A DNA stretch of 64,000 bases from positions 710,647 through 774,646 of the forward strand of contig MNCI01030902.1 of the NCBI GenBank assembly GCA_015680685.1. The letters are read 5' to 3'. This document shows, piece by piece, positions 22,183 through 31,717 of the stretch. The notes under the pieces were generated by a model. The model was not told the DNA's origin. It searched no databases and was given only the letters and a program-made list of their open reading frames with translations. Numbering within the stretch: the stretch's first letter is position 1; each line of letters begins with the position of its first letter. The DNA comes from Gnetum montanum. Lineage: Eukaryota; Streptophyta; Gnetopsida; Gnetales; Gnetaceae. The translations under genes and the position numbers were made by a program.

Positions 22183-22632
22183 CCACCCGAATAATACACT
22201 GTGCCTGGTGGATTATGAAAGTAAGTTGAGACATGATGAGCCAGGAACAAAGTATTATACACATGATAACAACTAAATCTAGGCATCTCCTAGATCCAAC
22301 TTAAACACCTCAATCCTCTAGTGCTAAGTTCGCAATCTTGAGGACGACTAGTATCAATAGCCCCATCTATCAGGAAGGCCAGGACGCCCTGTGTAGAACC
22401 GACCAACAAATGTTCCAAAATAGCTCTAGCCACATCACCCGACAAATGTGACCAAACAATGATACTGTAGTTGCGCAACAAGAACTGCAAAAACTCCAGT
22501 GCACCCTTCCGAAACCATATAGCCTTCCCCTATAAACGAGTCTGAGGGGGAGGCACATTGGCTGCGAGAGGGTTTATACAACATAAAACCCCGACTATGT
22601 CCAAAACAATTAGGATAGGTTTCACCATTATA
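22183..22632 (-). other. Antisense gene exon 2: HAD/NIF-like core
   Basis: The exon follows the acceptor GTACAG. It begins with a KPILIVLDIVGVL segment, which fits HAD motif I in the plant NIF form (LVLDxNGxL) with the first Asp kept and the second acidic position lost. LRNYSIIVWSHL fits motif II with its Ser. TLFLAHHVSTYFHNPPGTVY fits the motif IV region (normally xDDSPxxxxxNPxxT) with the two Asp replaced. Two in-frame TAG codons occur. It ends at the donor GGTGG|GTAAGT. Confidence 0.55.
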
Positions 22633-22923
22633 CTGTACAAAACATAAACACGTTCCCATCTAGATTCTGTTACATGATTAGGAAAACTATACGAAAAATT
22701 TACAAATTATGCTTTAGCCATACAGCCGAAATTGCTTAAACGCTTGCAATAGTACAAGGTTTTTCTCAGACAATGGCAATAGACGTAATACTGTTGTCTA
22801 AACCCTCATTTTAATACGAGGTCTACATCCTAAAACTCTAGTTTACGCAGATGATGCAAAAGGATAAACACAAGAAAAAAGCATATCACTGAAAGAAATA
22901 CGAGTAAGTAAGGGATGACCTAC

Positions 22924-23141
22924 CGATTCAGGGGAGTGACATCTCTCACTTCGACCAAGGCCTGTGAAGTACACTGCAAACTCCCTTGTACTTCGTCGAT
23001 TTTTGCCAATTTGGCATTCTTTCCTCTCACCTTCAGCACCATTGTTACAGTCCTGAACACCTTCACAAATAATGTGCTGCAATCTTTTACTCTTTCTCCT
23101 TCTCTCTGCAATAGCCAAAAATTAGAATTTACAATAGCCAA
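22924..23141 (-). other. Antisense gene exon 1
   Basis: It starts at ATG 23141 (MAIVNSNFW) and ends at the donor AATCG|GTAGGT. It has no recognisable domain. The split Arg codon (CG|T) is completed by exon 2. A slightly different start at 23118 is in another frame and does not join to exon 2. Confidence 0.55.
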
Positions 23142-23505
23142 CAGCCTGTTTTCAATAAGAACTACCTACTTATATGCAAAACTAACCAACTTGACACCTG
23201 ATTAAAGCGAGACTTGCCCAAATGCTGGTGTCAGTATGAGCTAGAACCCAAAGATCAGGGCATTAATTGTGGTAGATATCGCATGCATTACGGTCTGAAA
23301 TGACCTTAAACTACTACATCTTATCACTTCATAATCAGTTCACATTAATTACAGGCTATTCACAGTATCCAAAATTCAGTTAGCTCTTCATGCTCGGCAA
23401 CATCATGCCATACCTTTTTCAAACTACACAAAGCGTCATACGTTAATACTGGTGGCATCTAACTTAGCATTTTCCTAACCACTTTCATATTTGGCAACTT
23501 TGCAG

Positions 23506-25008
23506 GACAGTTGGCAAATGGACGAAACTTTATCTGCACCCCTAGCCTTAACAGGCCCACATGGGGGCATCATTAGACAATTTGATCCCAAACTAGTAGA
23601 AACTAACCTTGCCCTCAATGACGCAACCATAGCCACGTCAGAAACATCTCTAGACTGGCCAGAACAATCGACACGCACGCTAGATCTAGAGGCTAGAGAT
23701 GTAATCAAAGATCCCCTTAACGAGGTCTCCATGGTTATGCATAAAGGTGAGACTAAAACTCTTAAGGTTAGTTCTTTACTAGACCCCAAGGCACATGACA
23801 ACATAAAACAAGTGCTCCAGAATAACGTCACAATGTTTGCATGGTCATATGAAGATATGTCGGGACTAGACCCAAGACTAATAAAGCACAACATAATTCT
23901 AGATCCCCATATTAAAGCAATTAGACAACAAGCACAAAAAATTAAGCCAAAAGTCACGCTAGTAGTACGTGATGAAATCACTAAACTGTACCAGGCTAGT
24001 TTTATTCGTGCGGTCGATTACTCAGATGAGGTATCTAACATTGTAGTTGTCCCTAAAAAGACCAGAGGGATACGCATCTGCATAGACTTCCGAGATTTGA
24101 ACAAAGCTACAATCAAGGACAATTTCCTGCTACCAAGTGTTGACCAACTAGTGGATACAACCACTGGGCATGTGCTTTTATCCTTCATGGATGGCTTCTC
24201 GGGCTATAATCAAATTCGCATCAACCCAGAACACCAGCTGACAACAACATTCATGACACCCTGAGGGACCTTTTGTTACACTCTGATGCCTTTTGGTTTA
24301 AAAAATGCCGGAGCTACGTATCAATGAGCTATGATGTACATCTTTAGCGATTACATCCTAGGGAGACTAATGATTATGTTGACAATATAGCTGTTAAGTC
24401 TATAAGGTCAGAAGATCATTCGGAGGATCTGGAGTTAGTCCTTAAAAGATGCTCTAAATACGACCTCCGGCTCAACCCAAAGAAGTGCATATTCGATGTC
24501 AAAACCGGATGCATGCTGGGGTTTGTGATATCATAAACCAGTATACTAGTACACCTTGACAAGGTCAAGGCCATTGTTGAATTGACACCCCCTACAAATC
24601 TCAAGCAATTATGCGGATTGCAAGGGAGGTTATAGTTTATGAGGCGGTTCATTTCGAGACTAACAGACAAGTTACAACCTATGCAGCATCTGCTAAAAAA
24701 GGGGCTTAATTTTGAATGTACAGATGATTGTCAGCATGCGTTTGATAGCTTGAAGCAAGAACTTCAATGCTTGCCAATAGTGTTCCCACCACAAAGGGAT
24801 CAACCGTTCTACATTTACCTCGTGACCTCAAATGTAGCCCTAGCTACATTACTCTATCAAAAGAGAGATGATGGGTCAGAATTACCCATATACTACTTGA
24901 GTCATGTTCTATGTGCATATGAAACGAGGTATAATGAAGTAGAGTGTAATTTTTTAGCGTTAGTATTTATGCTTAAAAAATGCAAACACTATCTCTTTCG
25001 TAGCTAAG
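23506..25008 (+). pseudogene. TE-5 reverse transcriptase and RNase H (degenerate)
   Basis: Reverse transcriptase copies the element RNA into cDNA and RNase H degrades the RNA strand. The frame to 24264 contains the N-terminal RT motifs, including IRICIDFRDLNKAT (near 24068) and SFMDGFSGYNQI (near 24184). A stop replaces Trp at 24262 and another stop falls at about 24328. A frameshift near 24368 follows. The catalytic box then reads YVDN in place of YVDD, which would inactivate it. The frame 24639-25007 covers the end of RT and the first RNase H, with PIYYLSHVL and ETRYNEVE motifs. Confidence 0.85.
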
Positions 25009-25804
25009 TTAACATAATCTGCAAGAATAACATCCTTAGGGCTATTACGCACAACCTGTATGAAAGCAGTAAGATAGATCGGTGGAAAGCTATCACCGCA
25101 GAATTTGATTTGCATTACATTGGTCAATCTTCTACGAAAGGCCAAGCAATAGCTGACCAACTAATAACATCGCCTATTGATAGTCAGGCGACGATAGAGC
25201 CTGAATTCCCCAATGAGCATGTACATAGTCTAAGCTCTATCCTAATAGGCCTTGAAGCAACGTTACATTTTGATGGAGCTTCAACCGCTAGAGATAGCAG
25301 TGCCACCATGGTCATTACACTGTTACCTAAGGATGTACGTCTGCAGGCCTACTACTTGACCTTTCCATGTACGAACAACGTGGCAGATTACGAGGGGCTC
25401 CTCAGGGGATTATTAATAGCTAGAGAGCTTAATGTTCAACACCTAGCGATTAGGGCGATTCTATGCTTGTTATAAATCAAATCATAGGAGTCTATGCCTG
25501 CAAGGCTGCACATTTACAGCCCTATTGTGATATTGCTAAAGATCTTCTAAAGCAGTTCACAGCAACCGATGCCCAACATGTGCCTCGAAATGACAACACG
25601 CTAGCTGATGCACTGGCTACATTAGCTTTAAATGTGTCATCGCACCTGTTTAACACTTGTCCCACCTTAATAACAAAGTGTACAAATCCTATCATTCAGA
25701 TGGTGCAAATATCTTCACTACTCGAGGATAGAACACCAGAGTGGTACGATAACATTAAAACTTACCTCTTGCATGGTGAACCACCACACGAGCTAACATG
25801 CGCA
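25009..25804 (+). pseudogene. TE-5 second RNase H domain (Tat-type), degenerate
   Basis: After a degenerate connection, LHFDGAST (about 25264), YEGLL (about 25389) and MLVINQI (about 25463) supply the D-E-D pattern of the additional plant-like RNase H that marks the Tat lineage. ADALATLAL (about 25606) is the usual C-terminal motif. A frameshift at about 25460 separates the second and third catalytic residues. The domain is absent from TE-6. Confidence 0.8.
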
Positions 25805-26985
25805 TAAAAAGATGCAATTCGCAAGCGAGCTAGGCAGTACGTCATCATAGGAGATAGTACCCTTTATAGACGCTCTTTTGATGGAGTACTGCTTACTTGC
25901 GTTAACAAAGACCAAGCACAATGTATAGTCGGCGAAGTTCATGAGGGATTATGTAAAGGACACGTAGCACCATGAGCCATGGCCTCTAAAATTTGTCGCT
26001 TAGGGTATTATTGGCTGTATATGGAAAAAGACTGTCTTACAAAGGTTAAAACATGTGACACGTGTCAACGTTACGTGAACCTTATACATGTGTCGCCTAT
26101 GGAACTACACACGACTCAAATTACATGGCCCTTTCAACGATGGGGATTAGACATTATAGGGCCTATCACACCAAAATCTTCGGTAGGTCACAGCTTCATA
26201 ATCACCGCTACTAAATATTTCATGAAGTGGGTGGAAGCCATCCCTTCATGAAAGATCACATCTTAATAGATCTACCATTTCATTTTAGACAACATCGTAA
26301 CTAGATTTGGCCTCCTGATGACTATCGTGACTGACAATGGGCCACAATTTAGCAGTGTGGAAACCAAATCTTTTTGTGATAGCCTTGGTATCAAACAATC
26401 ATTTTCCTCACCTTATTACCCATAAGCAAATGGTCAAGCTGAAACAATGAAATAGGTCATTATCAACTTGCTCAAGAAAATGCTCAACAGCAACAAGAGA
26501 TGATGGCATGAAAAGATCCTCTATGTGCTATGGGCGTATCGTACCACATGTAGAACAGCTACAGAAAATACACCCTATAGCCTAGTCTATGGATCTGAGG
26601 TGATGTTGCCCCTCGAATTACAAGTTCCTTCTCTGCAGATGGTCCTCTCCATGATTATAAATGATGCTCAACACACCGAGTCTCGGATCATGGATTTGGA
26701 GTCAGTAGAGGAGAAGCGAATACAGATGTTTGATACCATCGAAAAGTATCAAGATAGGTAGAGGTAGAAGCACCATCATAATCTTCAATAACATCCGATC
26801 AAGAAAGGAGATTTGGTTCTCAAGGCCGTTCACAAACCAGTAGGCAAGTTCTCTACAAACTGGGAGGGCCCTTTCTTGGTAGCTGATGTGTATGGCAACG
26901 GTGCATTCAAGCTAGCAGATATCAACAGCAACAAGTTACTGATTCCCATGAACCATATATATCTGAAGTGGTACTACATCTAGCT
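25805..26985 (+). pseudogene. TE-5 integrase (degenerate)
   Basis: The zinc-binding HHCC region is readable (HEGLCKGH near 25942, CDTCQ near 26055). Catalytic core residues are in RWGLDIIGPI (26140), TDNGPQF (26330) and ANGQAE (26429), so all three D-D-E positions remain. The C-terminal region has IKKGDLVLKAVHKP (26800) and NWEGPFLV (26860). Several TAG/TGA codons interrupt the frame, for example at about 26250, 26424 and 26759. There is no chromodomain. Confidence 0.85.
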
Positions 26986-27019
26986 GCATATCCAGTGTTA
27001 ACATTAGGCATAGCAATCG

Positions 27020-27570
27020 TCCACTATGACATAAAACTGGCACTCCCCTCATGCGTCTGCCACGACGCTAAGCTGGCAATGATCGTCCGCCACAATGCTA
27101 AACTAGCAATGATCGTCCGCTACAACGTAAAACTGGCACTTTCTACACACATCTGCCACGACGCTAAACTGGCAACAATTGTGCGCTACGACGTAAAACT
27201 GGCAAATTGCAACCATCTGCTACGACGTAAAACTGGCAGTGTTGTATAGGTCTGCCAAGACATAAAACTGGCATTTCCTGCACGCATCTTCCATGATGCT
27301 AAACTGGCACCGGCTGTCTGCCATGACATAAATCTAGCACAGGTAAGTATCCGTCTGCTAAGACGTGAAACCAGCACAGATTTGTCCTTGGGTCACGACA
27401 TGAAACTGACATCCACAACACGGTCTACTAAGACCATAAATCAGCTCTACCACCGTCTACTATGACATAAAACTAGCATTTTTCAGTTCACCTAGACTTT
27501 AAACTGGGACCATGGTCAGCTGGGACTTAAAACCAGCAACAACAATCTACTAGGACTTAAAACTAGGACC
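27020..27570 (+). repeat. TE-5 3' minisatellite, about 17 degenerate units
   Basis: A tandem array with a period of about 30 bp and the core GACGTAAAACTGGCA, preceded in many units by CTGCCAC or CCGCTAC. Readable cores start near 27029, 27063, 27092, 27124, 27160, 27189, 27223, 27256, 27294, 27325, 27361, 27397, 27431, 27464, 27493, 27522 and 27553. It is the counterpart of the TE-1 array at 301-735. Confidence 0.85.
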
Positions 27571-28761
27571 TACAGACCGCCAACATATGAATCAGATGAG
27601 TGTAATCATCTCTGCACAACTGCAAAATGAACAAGGTGGGATGTTGGAATAGCCCCAGCATCACTACCTCACAGGCATTCTGCTGATTCCTCGGATGTGC
27701 TGAAAGGCATACTACTGACCCCTCGGAGATGCCGTCACTGTACCCATTTTAGCGGTGGCACCTCTGAGAGGTTAGTTTCACCGTTTGGAGCCCCAAAGGA
27801 ATTCTCATCAACCACAACCTTAGGGACCTCCACTCATCATCACTATCAGACTCTGGCTTCACAGATTCACCTAGCTGGTTCTTTTCATAACCAGTCAGGT
27901 GCGATGAGTCCGATTTTCTTTGGCGGCGATATGCTGGGCTGAGCATCAACATTGAGACCTTGGCCTCTTGCAATGGCTCCTCGTTCATGGCCCACTTACT
28001 CTATCTCACCCCAAATAGTACTTGTTTCAACAACCTCTCTAGTGATTCAACCGAACAATAGTGTCCTCTATTTTCTTCTTTGATTGCAGGTTACTTGCCA
28101 CAAGGATGTCGCTCAAAAGTGCGTTCACCTGAGCGGTGAAGTACAGATAGCATTTTGAGATGGCTACTTAAGTTAGCGTGTCTACTTAGGAGTGCAACCC
28201 TATTTTCCTCATAATCCTACCTCTAGCTCTTATTCCCCTCCTTAGTCATTCCATCTATTTTCCTTACACAAAATGTGAATACGCAGCATACGCCTTCTGC
28301 ATCTGCATTACAAGCAAGTCCATGAACTAGCGCAACGCAACTCGCCTAGTGGATGCCAAAATAAAAACAAAAAAAATGAAGTAGGGTCGGAAAAATGGAT
28401 GAAACACAACTCATCCAAATGCAACACAATTCGTCTATGCAAGCCCCTTCATCTACAAAATGACGGCATAACTCCATGCAAATGCAATTGCAAGAGAAGG
28501 CCTAATTGCTTATGCAAGAAAAACTATACTCACTCATTTGAGTCTTCCCCGAACCTCACTTGAGTCTTCCCCGAACCTCTCTCCTCTTACCTCTATACGA
28601 ATTCCCTCACATACCATTTTATCTCCCATTTCCCTCATTTCTGCACTTCTACTTTGACAGGGAGATACTTGAGTAACCGTTAATGAACATTGTTGGTACT
28701 TTTACCCATCCGGTGTTTCGTATTCTCTGTCGACGTCTTTCGGGCAAGCCCTCTAAACGTC
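27571..28761 (+). other. TE-5 3' spacer
   Basis: No gene is recognisable in this stretch between the minisatellite and the polypurine tract. A 22-bp unit containing TTGAGTCTTCCCCGAACCT is repeated twice at 28538-28580. Confidence 0.5.
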
Positions 28762-28777
28762 AACAAAGAGGGGCCAT
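28762..28777 (+). promoter_or_regulatory. TE-5 polypurine tract
   Basis: AACAAAGAGGGGCCAT directly precedes the 3' LTR, as in TE-1. It would prime plus-strand synthesis. Confidence 0.85.
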
Positions 28778-30354
28778 TGAAACACCATGGAAATTGTGAA
28801 TCAGCCTAGGGCGAAGATTCACGATTCAGGAAAAAGTTTGGGAACAGAAATCCAGAAGATAGAACAAGGAAAAGAAGCACGCAGCATCAAGTCTCAAGTT
28901 TCTTACAAATTCCAACCTTACCTTGTTTTCTCCCTTTACGCTACATTACGCAACATAGCGTAATGACGCTCGGTGTAACTCTGCTTAATGTAGCTTGATA
29001 TCAGAAAGTAACTTACTTCGGCGAATTTGATGAAGTTTAAGGTCTAAGACTTATTGCACATTCCACTAAGTCCTTTGTTTAGGGCTGGGTTTACGCTCCA
29101 TTATGCAGAGCAGCGTAATGAGCTTCAAGGAAGTCAAAGTCAAAGTTCAAAGAAGCGTGGCAGATTGATTTCTTCTTTTTTGCAAATTGGTCACTTTACG
29201 CTTATTATGCTACGCAGTGTAAACAAGCATAACTTATTGTAAAGTTGACCATTTTTATGCTCTATTACGCTTTGCAACATAAATGAGCGTAAAACAACTT
29301 GAGTTAACTACTTCTATGCTCTATTACGCTCTGCCACGCTATGTAGTGTAAATGAGCGTAATATAGCCTAAAGTCAACTAAGGTAGTACCAAACATGCAT
29401 CTGCTATCCATACGCATAATACGCTCATCAGCGTATCGCAGCATAATCATGAGGTGGCTTCAGCGGGAGTGGTTGACAGTGTACTTTGCCCCCTTTCCCA
29501 AAAGCATGATGCGACATGACCAGTTTCAACATAAATTTTGCCAAGTCAACAGCATTTTGAAAGTTCGAGACACGTGTCATCAAGGCCATGTCTTCTCCAC
29601 ATACTACTGAACCTATAAATACTCTAATTGGCAAAGAAAGAAAAGGGGGATCACCTTTTAGCAGAGACAGAAGACATTGTTTGAGCATTGACAGCAGGAG
29701 CAATCAGTCTTTTTGGCTAAAATACAGTTCTCTCCATTGGCGATCATTAGAAGCTTTAAGCAAGGACTACCGAACGCAAAAAGAGTAGATCAAAGATCGA
29801 GAGATCATCTGGTATGATTGGCAAGGTTTATTGATCAGAAACAGTTGATTGATAGACATCCAGGCTTAACCTTCCTTGCATTCCACCTTTGGCTTACGAG
29901 GTAGACCGAGCTTCATTCTATACTCCCATTTGAATAGTTTTCTTGTTGTTTTGTGTATGCCTCACACAAGATAAGTGGAGTTTGCTATTTGAACTTTGTA
30001 TACAATATACTCAATCTTCGAGTCAAAACATAGATCTTGGAATTGCACATCTTTCCTAAATCTAATCTTTCTTGTCACGTTGACGTTGCCGTTATTTCAA
30101 GTTATTTACATTGTTTTCTACATCCTTCTATAATTCATCAAATCAAATTGTTTCATGGAATATCTATAATATGCATATTATCACAATATTCATTAATTTA
30201 CTGGTTAAGTAAGTCCTTGTCTGATCGACAAGACCATTCAGGGCACCGCGGATTCGTTTTCTCCGGCACGGCCCTCACACGGATTTATGGTTAAGACTGT
30301 GTACATGGATTTTCGTTCGGTATTTTCCAGCGACCAACATTTTTCGTCGTTACA
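28778..30354 (+). repeat. TE-5 3' LTR
   Basis: It begins TGAAACACCATGG and ends ...TCGTTACA, 1,577 bp. It matches the 5' LTR throughout, including the AGCGTAA dyad array and the TATA box near 29614. Most differences I see between the copies are transitions. Confidence 0.9.
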
Positions 30355-30359
30355 CTTGC
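30355..30359. repeat. TE-5 right target-site duplication (CTTGC)
   Basis: CTTGC follows the 3' LTR and matches 12889-12893 exactly. Confidence 0.9.
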
Positions 30360-30688
30360 CTCATGGCCCAAATTTTTGTATCAATAATTATACTATGCTT
30401 TCAAATTTTCATGTGTTATTCCACTACAGGTTGGGTTATTGAATCCAAGGATCTTTCTCCACAATCCTTTAAAACCTTCTAGGCTGAGTTAGTTCATCAT
30501 AAACATTACTTACACTTTTTTTCCTTTGTAACTAATTTTTTAAAAAATGGTTTATTTCATTATTTGATTAGCATTCTCCCCTAAGAGCTTTGAATTGTGG
30601 ATTTTTCTAAATTGATAAAAGAGTAAATTTAATATAGAAAGCCTCTTGTGGCAAAATCTCTTGCTACAAAAAAGTTAAACCTCATAAA
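30360..30688. other. Short unique interval between TE-5 and TE-6
   Basis: AT-rich sequence of about 330 bp that continues the pre-insertion locus from 12888. I see no gene or repeat in it. Confidence 0.5.
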
Positions 30689-30693
30689 CATGG
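30689..30693. repeat. TE-6 left target-site duplication (CATGG)
   Basis: CATGG directly before the 5' LTR recurs exactly after the 3' LTR at 43763-43767. Confidence 0.9.
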
Positions 30694-31557
30694 TGATGAA
30701 GCATCATGGTTGGCGGCATCAATGGGATGCCATCAACATAGGATTTGACTCATTAACGTCTACCCATTAATGAAGCTCCCTATTTCACCTATAAATACAT
30801 GCTCACCAGCTACATTTATGACATATGTCTCATAGTTATAGTCAAGCTCTAGTAGTTTTTTCACTTGAAAGTTAGAATATTTTTCTAACTACTTACAATA
30901 GGAGTCAAAGAGTATATAGATCTTTATTCGAGCATTATTGTACCTAAGCATGGCAATGTGTGCAGTAATAAAGATGAGCTTTCTGATAAACCTTGTACCA
31001 CTTTGAAATAGATTAATTATTACCTTTATGCATTTAATATTTTTAGAAATTTCCTTTAATGTTTTAAGTAATTAAGTAATTAATTAAGCTAGAATAAGCT
31101 AAATTAAATAGTAATTAATTAAGCACATAAGTACAACCACTTTGATCATACACTCGATGTTTGGTAATCCTAGTAACGCTTAATGTTTGCTAACCTAGTA
31201 ATGTTAAATGTGTTCAAGATGTGTATAGCAAGTGAGAACATATGCTTATGTTAGGATTAGTTAAGTGTTAGCTAGTTAGATTAAATTAGCAATTAAATAT
31301 CTTTATTCATTATTTTTTATTCTTAGGTGACTTAGAACATAAAACATAAAAATGATAAAAATTATATGTCTTAGTTATACTTAATCATATCCTTGTATTT
31401 ACAAGTGTCACTAGAAAGACATTGATTGTAACAGTTAGTTTCACTTCCTAGAGACTAGTGTACTTAGAAGGCTATAAGTCCATGGAATTTAACCAAATTG
31501 CATGTGAATGCTTAGTGATTCGTATGGTTGGATGTAGGGTCTACTCATCACTCATCA
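30694..31557 (+). repeat. TE-6 5' LTR
   Basis: It starts TGATGAA and ends CTCATCA, 864 bp. U3 has partly palindromic CATCAATGGGATGCCATCAA motifs, then a TATA box (CCTATAAATAC, near 30788). The U5 contains AGGAGTCAAAGAG and ends with GTATGGTTGGATGTAGGGT. Confidence 0.9.
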
Positions 31558-31558
31558 T

Positions 31559-31576
31559 TAACACCATTGTTAAGGA
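31559..31576 (+). promoter_or_regulatory. TE-6 primer binding site (decayed tRNA-Asp type)
   Basis: TAACACCATTGTTAAGGA starts one base after the LTR. It is a decayed version of TGGCGCCGTTGCCGGGGA, found intact in TE-10 at the same place, which is complementary to the 3' end of plant tRNA-Asp. The differences are mostly C-to-T or G-to-A. Confidence 0.8.
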
Positions 31577-31717
31577 CTTGTAATTTGATACCTGGGCTAT
31601 CTAGGACTTAGTGAATATTATTTGAGATCCTTGGAGTGAATGCTAAAGTCACAATCATTTGAAAAATAAAAATAATAATTATAATTAAAGCATACTAAAT
31701 TTTTCTCTTAATCCACA

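Larger units (their letters stand above)
19004..23141 (-). pseudogene. Antisense multi-exon gene carried by TE-5 (HAD/NIF-like N-terminal part)
   Basis: Read on the minus strand, exons 23141-22924, 22632-22183, 22094-21820, 21714-20386, 20315-20187 and 20107-19290 join through five GT-AG introns. All junction phases agree and the sum is 1,073 codons. No frameshift is needed; about a dozen in-frame stops interrupt it. The donors (GTAGGT, GTAAGT, GTAAGG, GTAATC, GTATGT) and acceptors (TACAG, ATATAG, TATCAG, CTACAG, CATCAG) are good plant sites. Residues about 75-245 resemble an NLI-interacting-factor/FCP1-type HAD phosphatase domain. The long exon 4 is not recognised. Exon 6 begins with a helical, charged, coiled-coil-like part and ends at TAA 19292-19290 beside a further donor. 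A seventh exon (19211-19004) is possible but its frame is uncertain. Upstream exons may exist. Confidence 0.65.
18446..23505 (+). other. Possible Ogre-type sense intron between protease and reverse transcriptase
   Basis: The sense reading frame stops after protease and resumes only at about 23506, where an acceptor TTTGCAG|GAC is preceded by a pyrimidine-rich stretch. GT at 18446 (AAC|GTAAAAG) would join to it in phase 0, giving continuous protease-RT reading. Splicing of an intron between protease and reverse transcriptase is known for Ogre elements. The donor is only a fair match and alternatives such as ATG|GTATTT near 18494 exist, so the boundaries are inferred. The block contains the minus-strand gene. 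Confidence 0.35.
12894..30354 (+). mobile_element. TE-5: complete 17.5-kb Tat/Ogre-like Ty3-gypsy retrotransposon with an antisense gene
   Basis: The element is bounded by two closely similar LTRs (12894-14488 and 28778-30354) and the duplication CTTGC. Internal order is primer binding site, gag, protease, a ~5-kb block with a minus-strand gene, reverse transcriptase, RNase H, a second RNase H, integrase, minisatellite, spacer and polypurine tract. The second RNase H and the 3' minisatellite place it in the Tat lineage, and its large size and the interruption between protease and reverse transcriptase recall Ogre. Coding regions carry stops and frameshifts, so it is not autonomous now. The two LTRs are far more alike than those of TE-6, so it is younger than TE-6. 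Confidence 0.9.

Noticed and set aside
23475-23981. Minus-strand 168-codon frame
   Set aside because: It is the complement of the TE-5 reverse transcriptase frame. It also lies upstream of the antisense gene start without a joining splice site that I can see.
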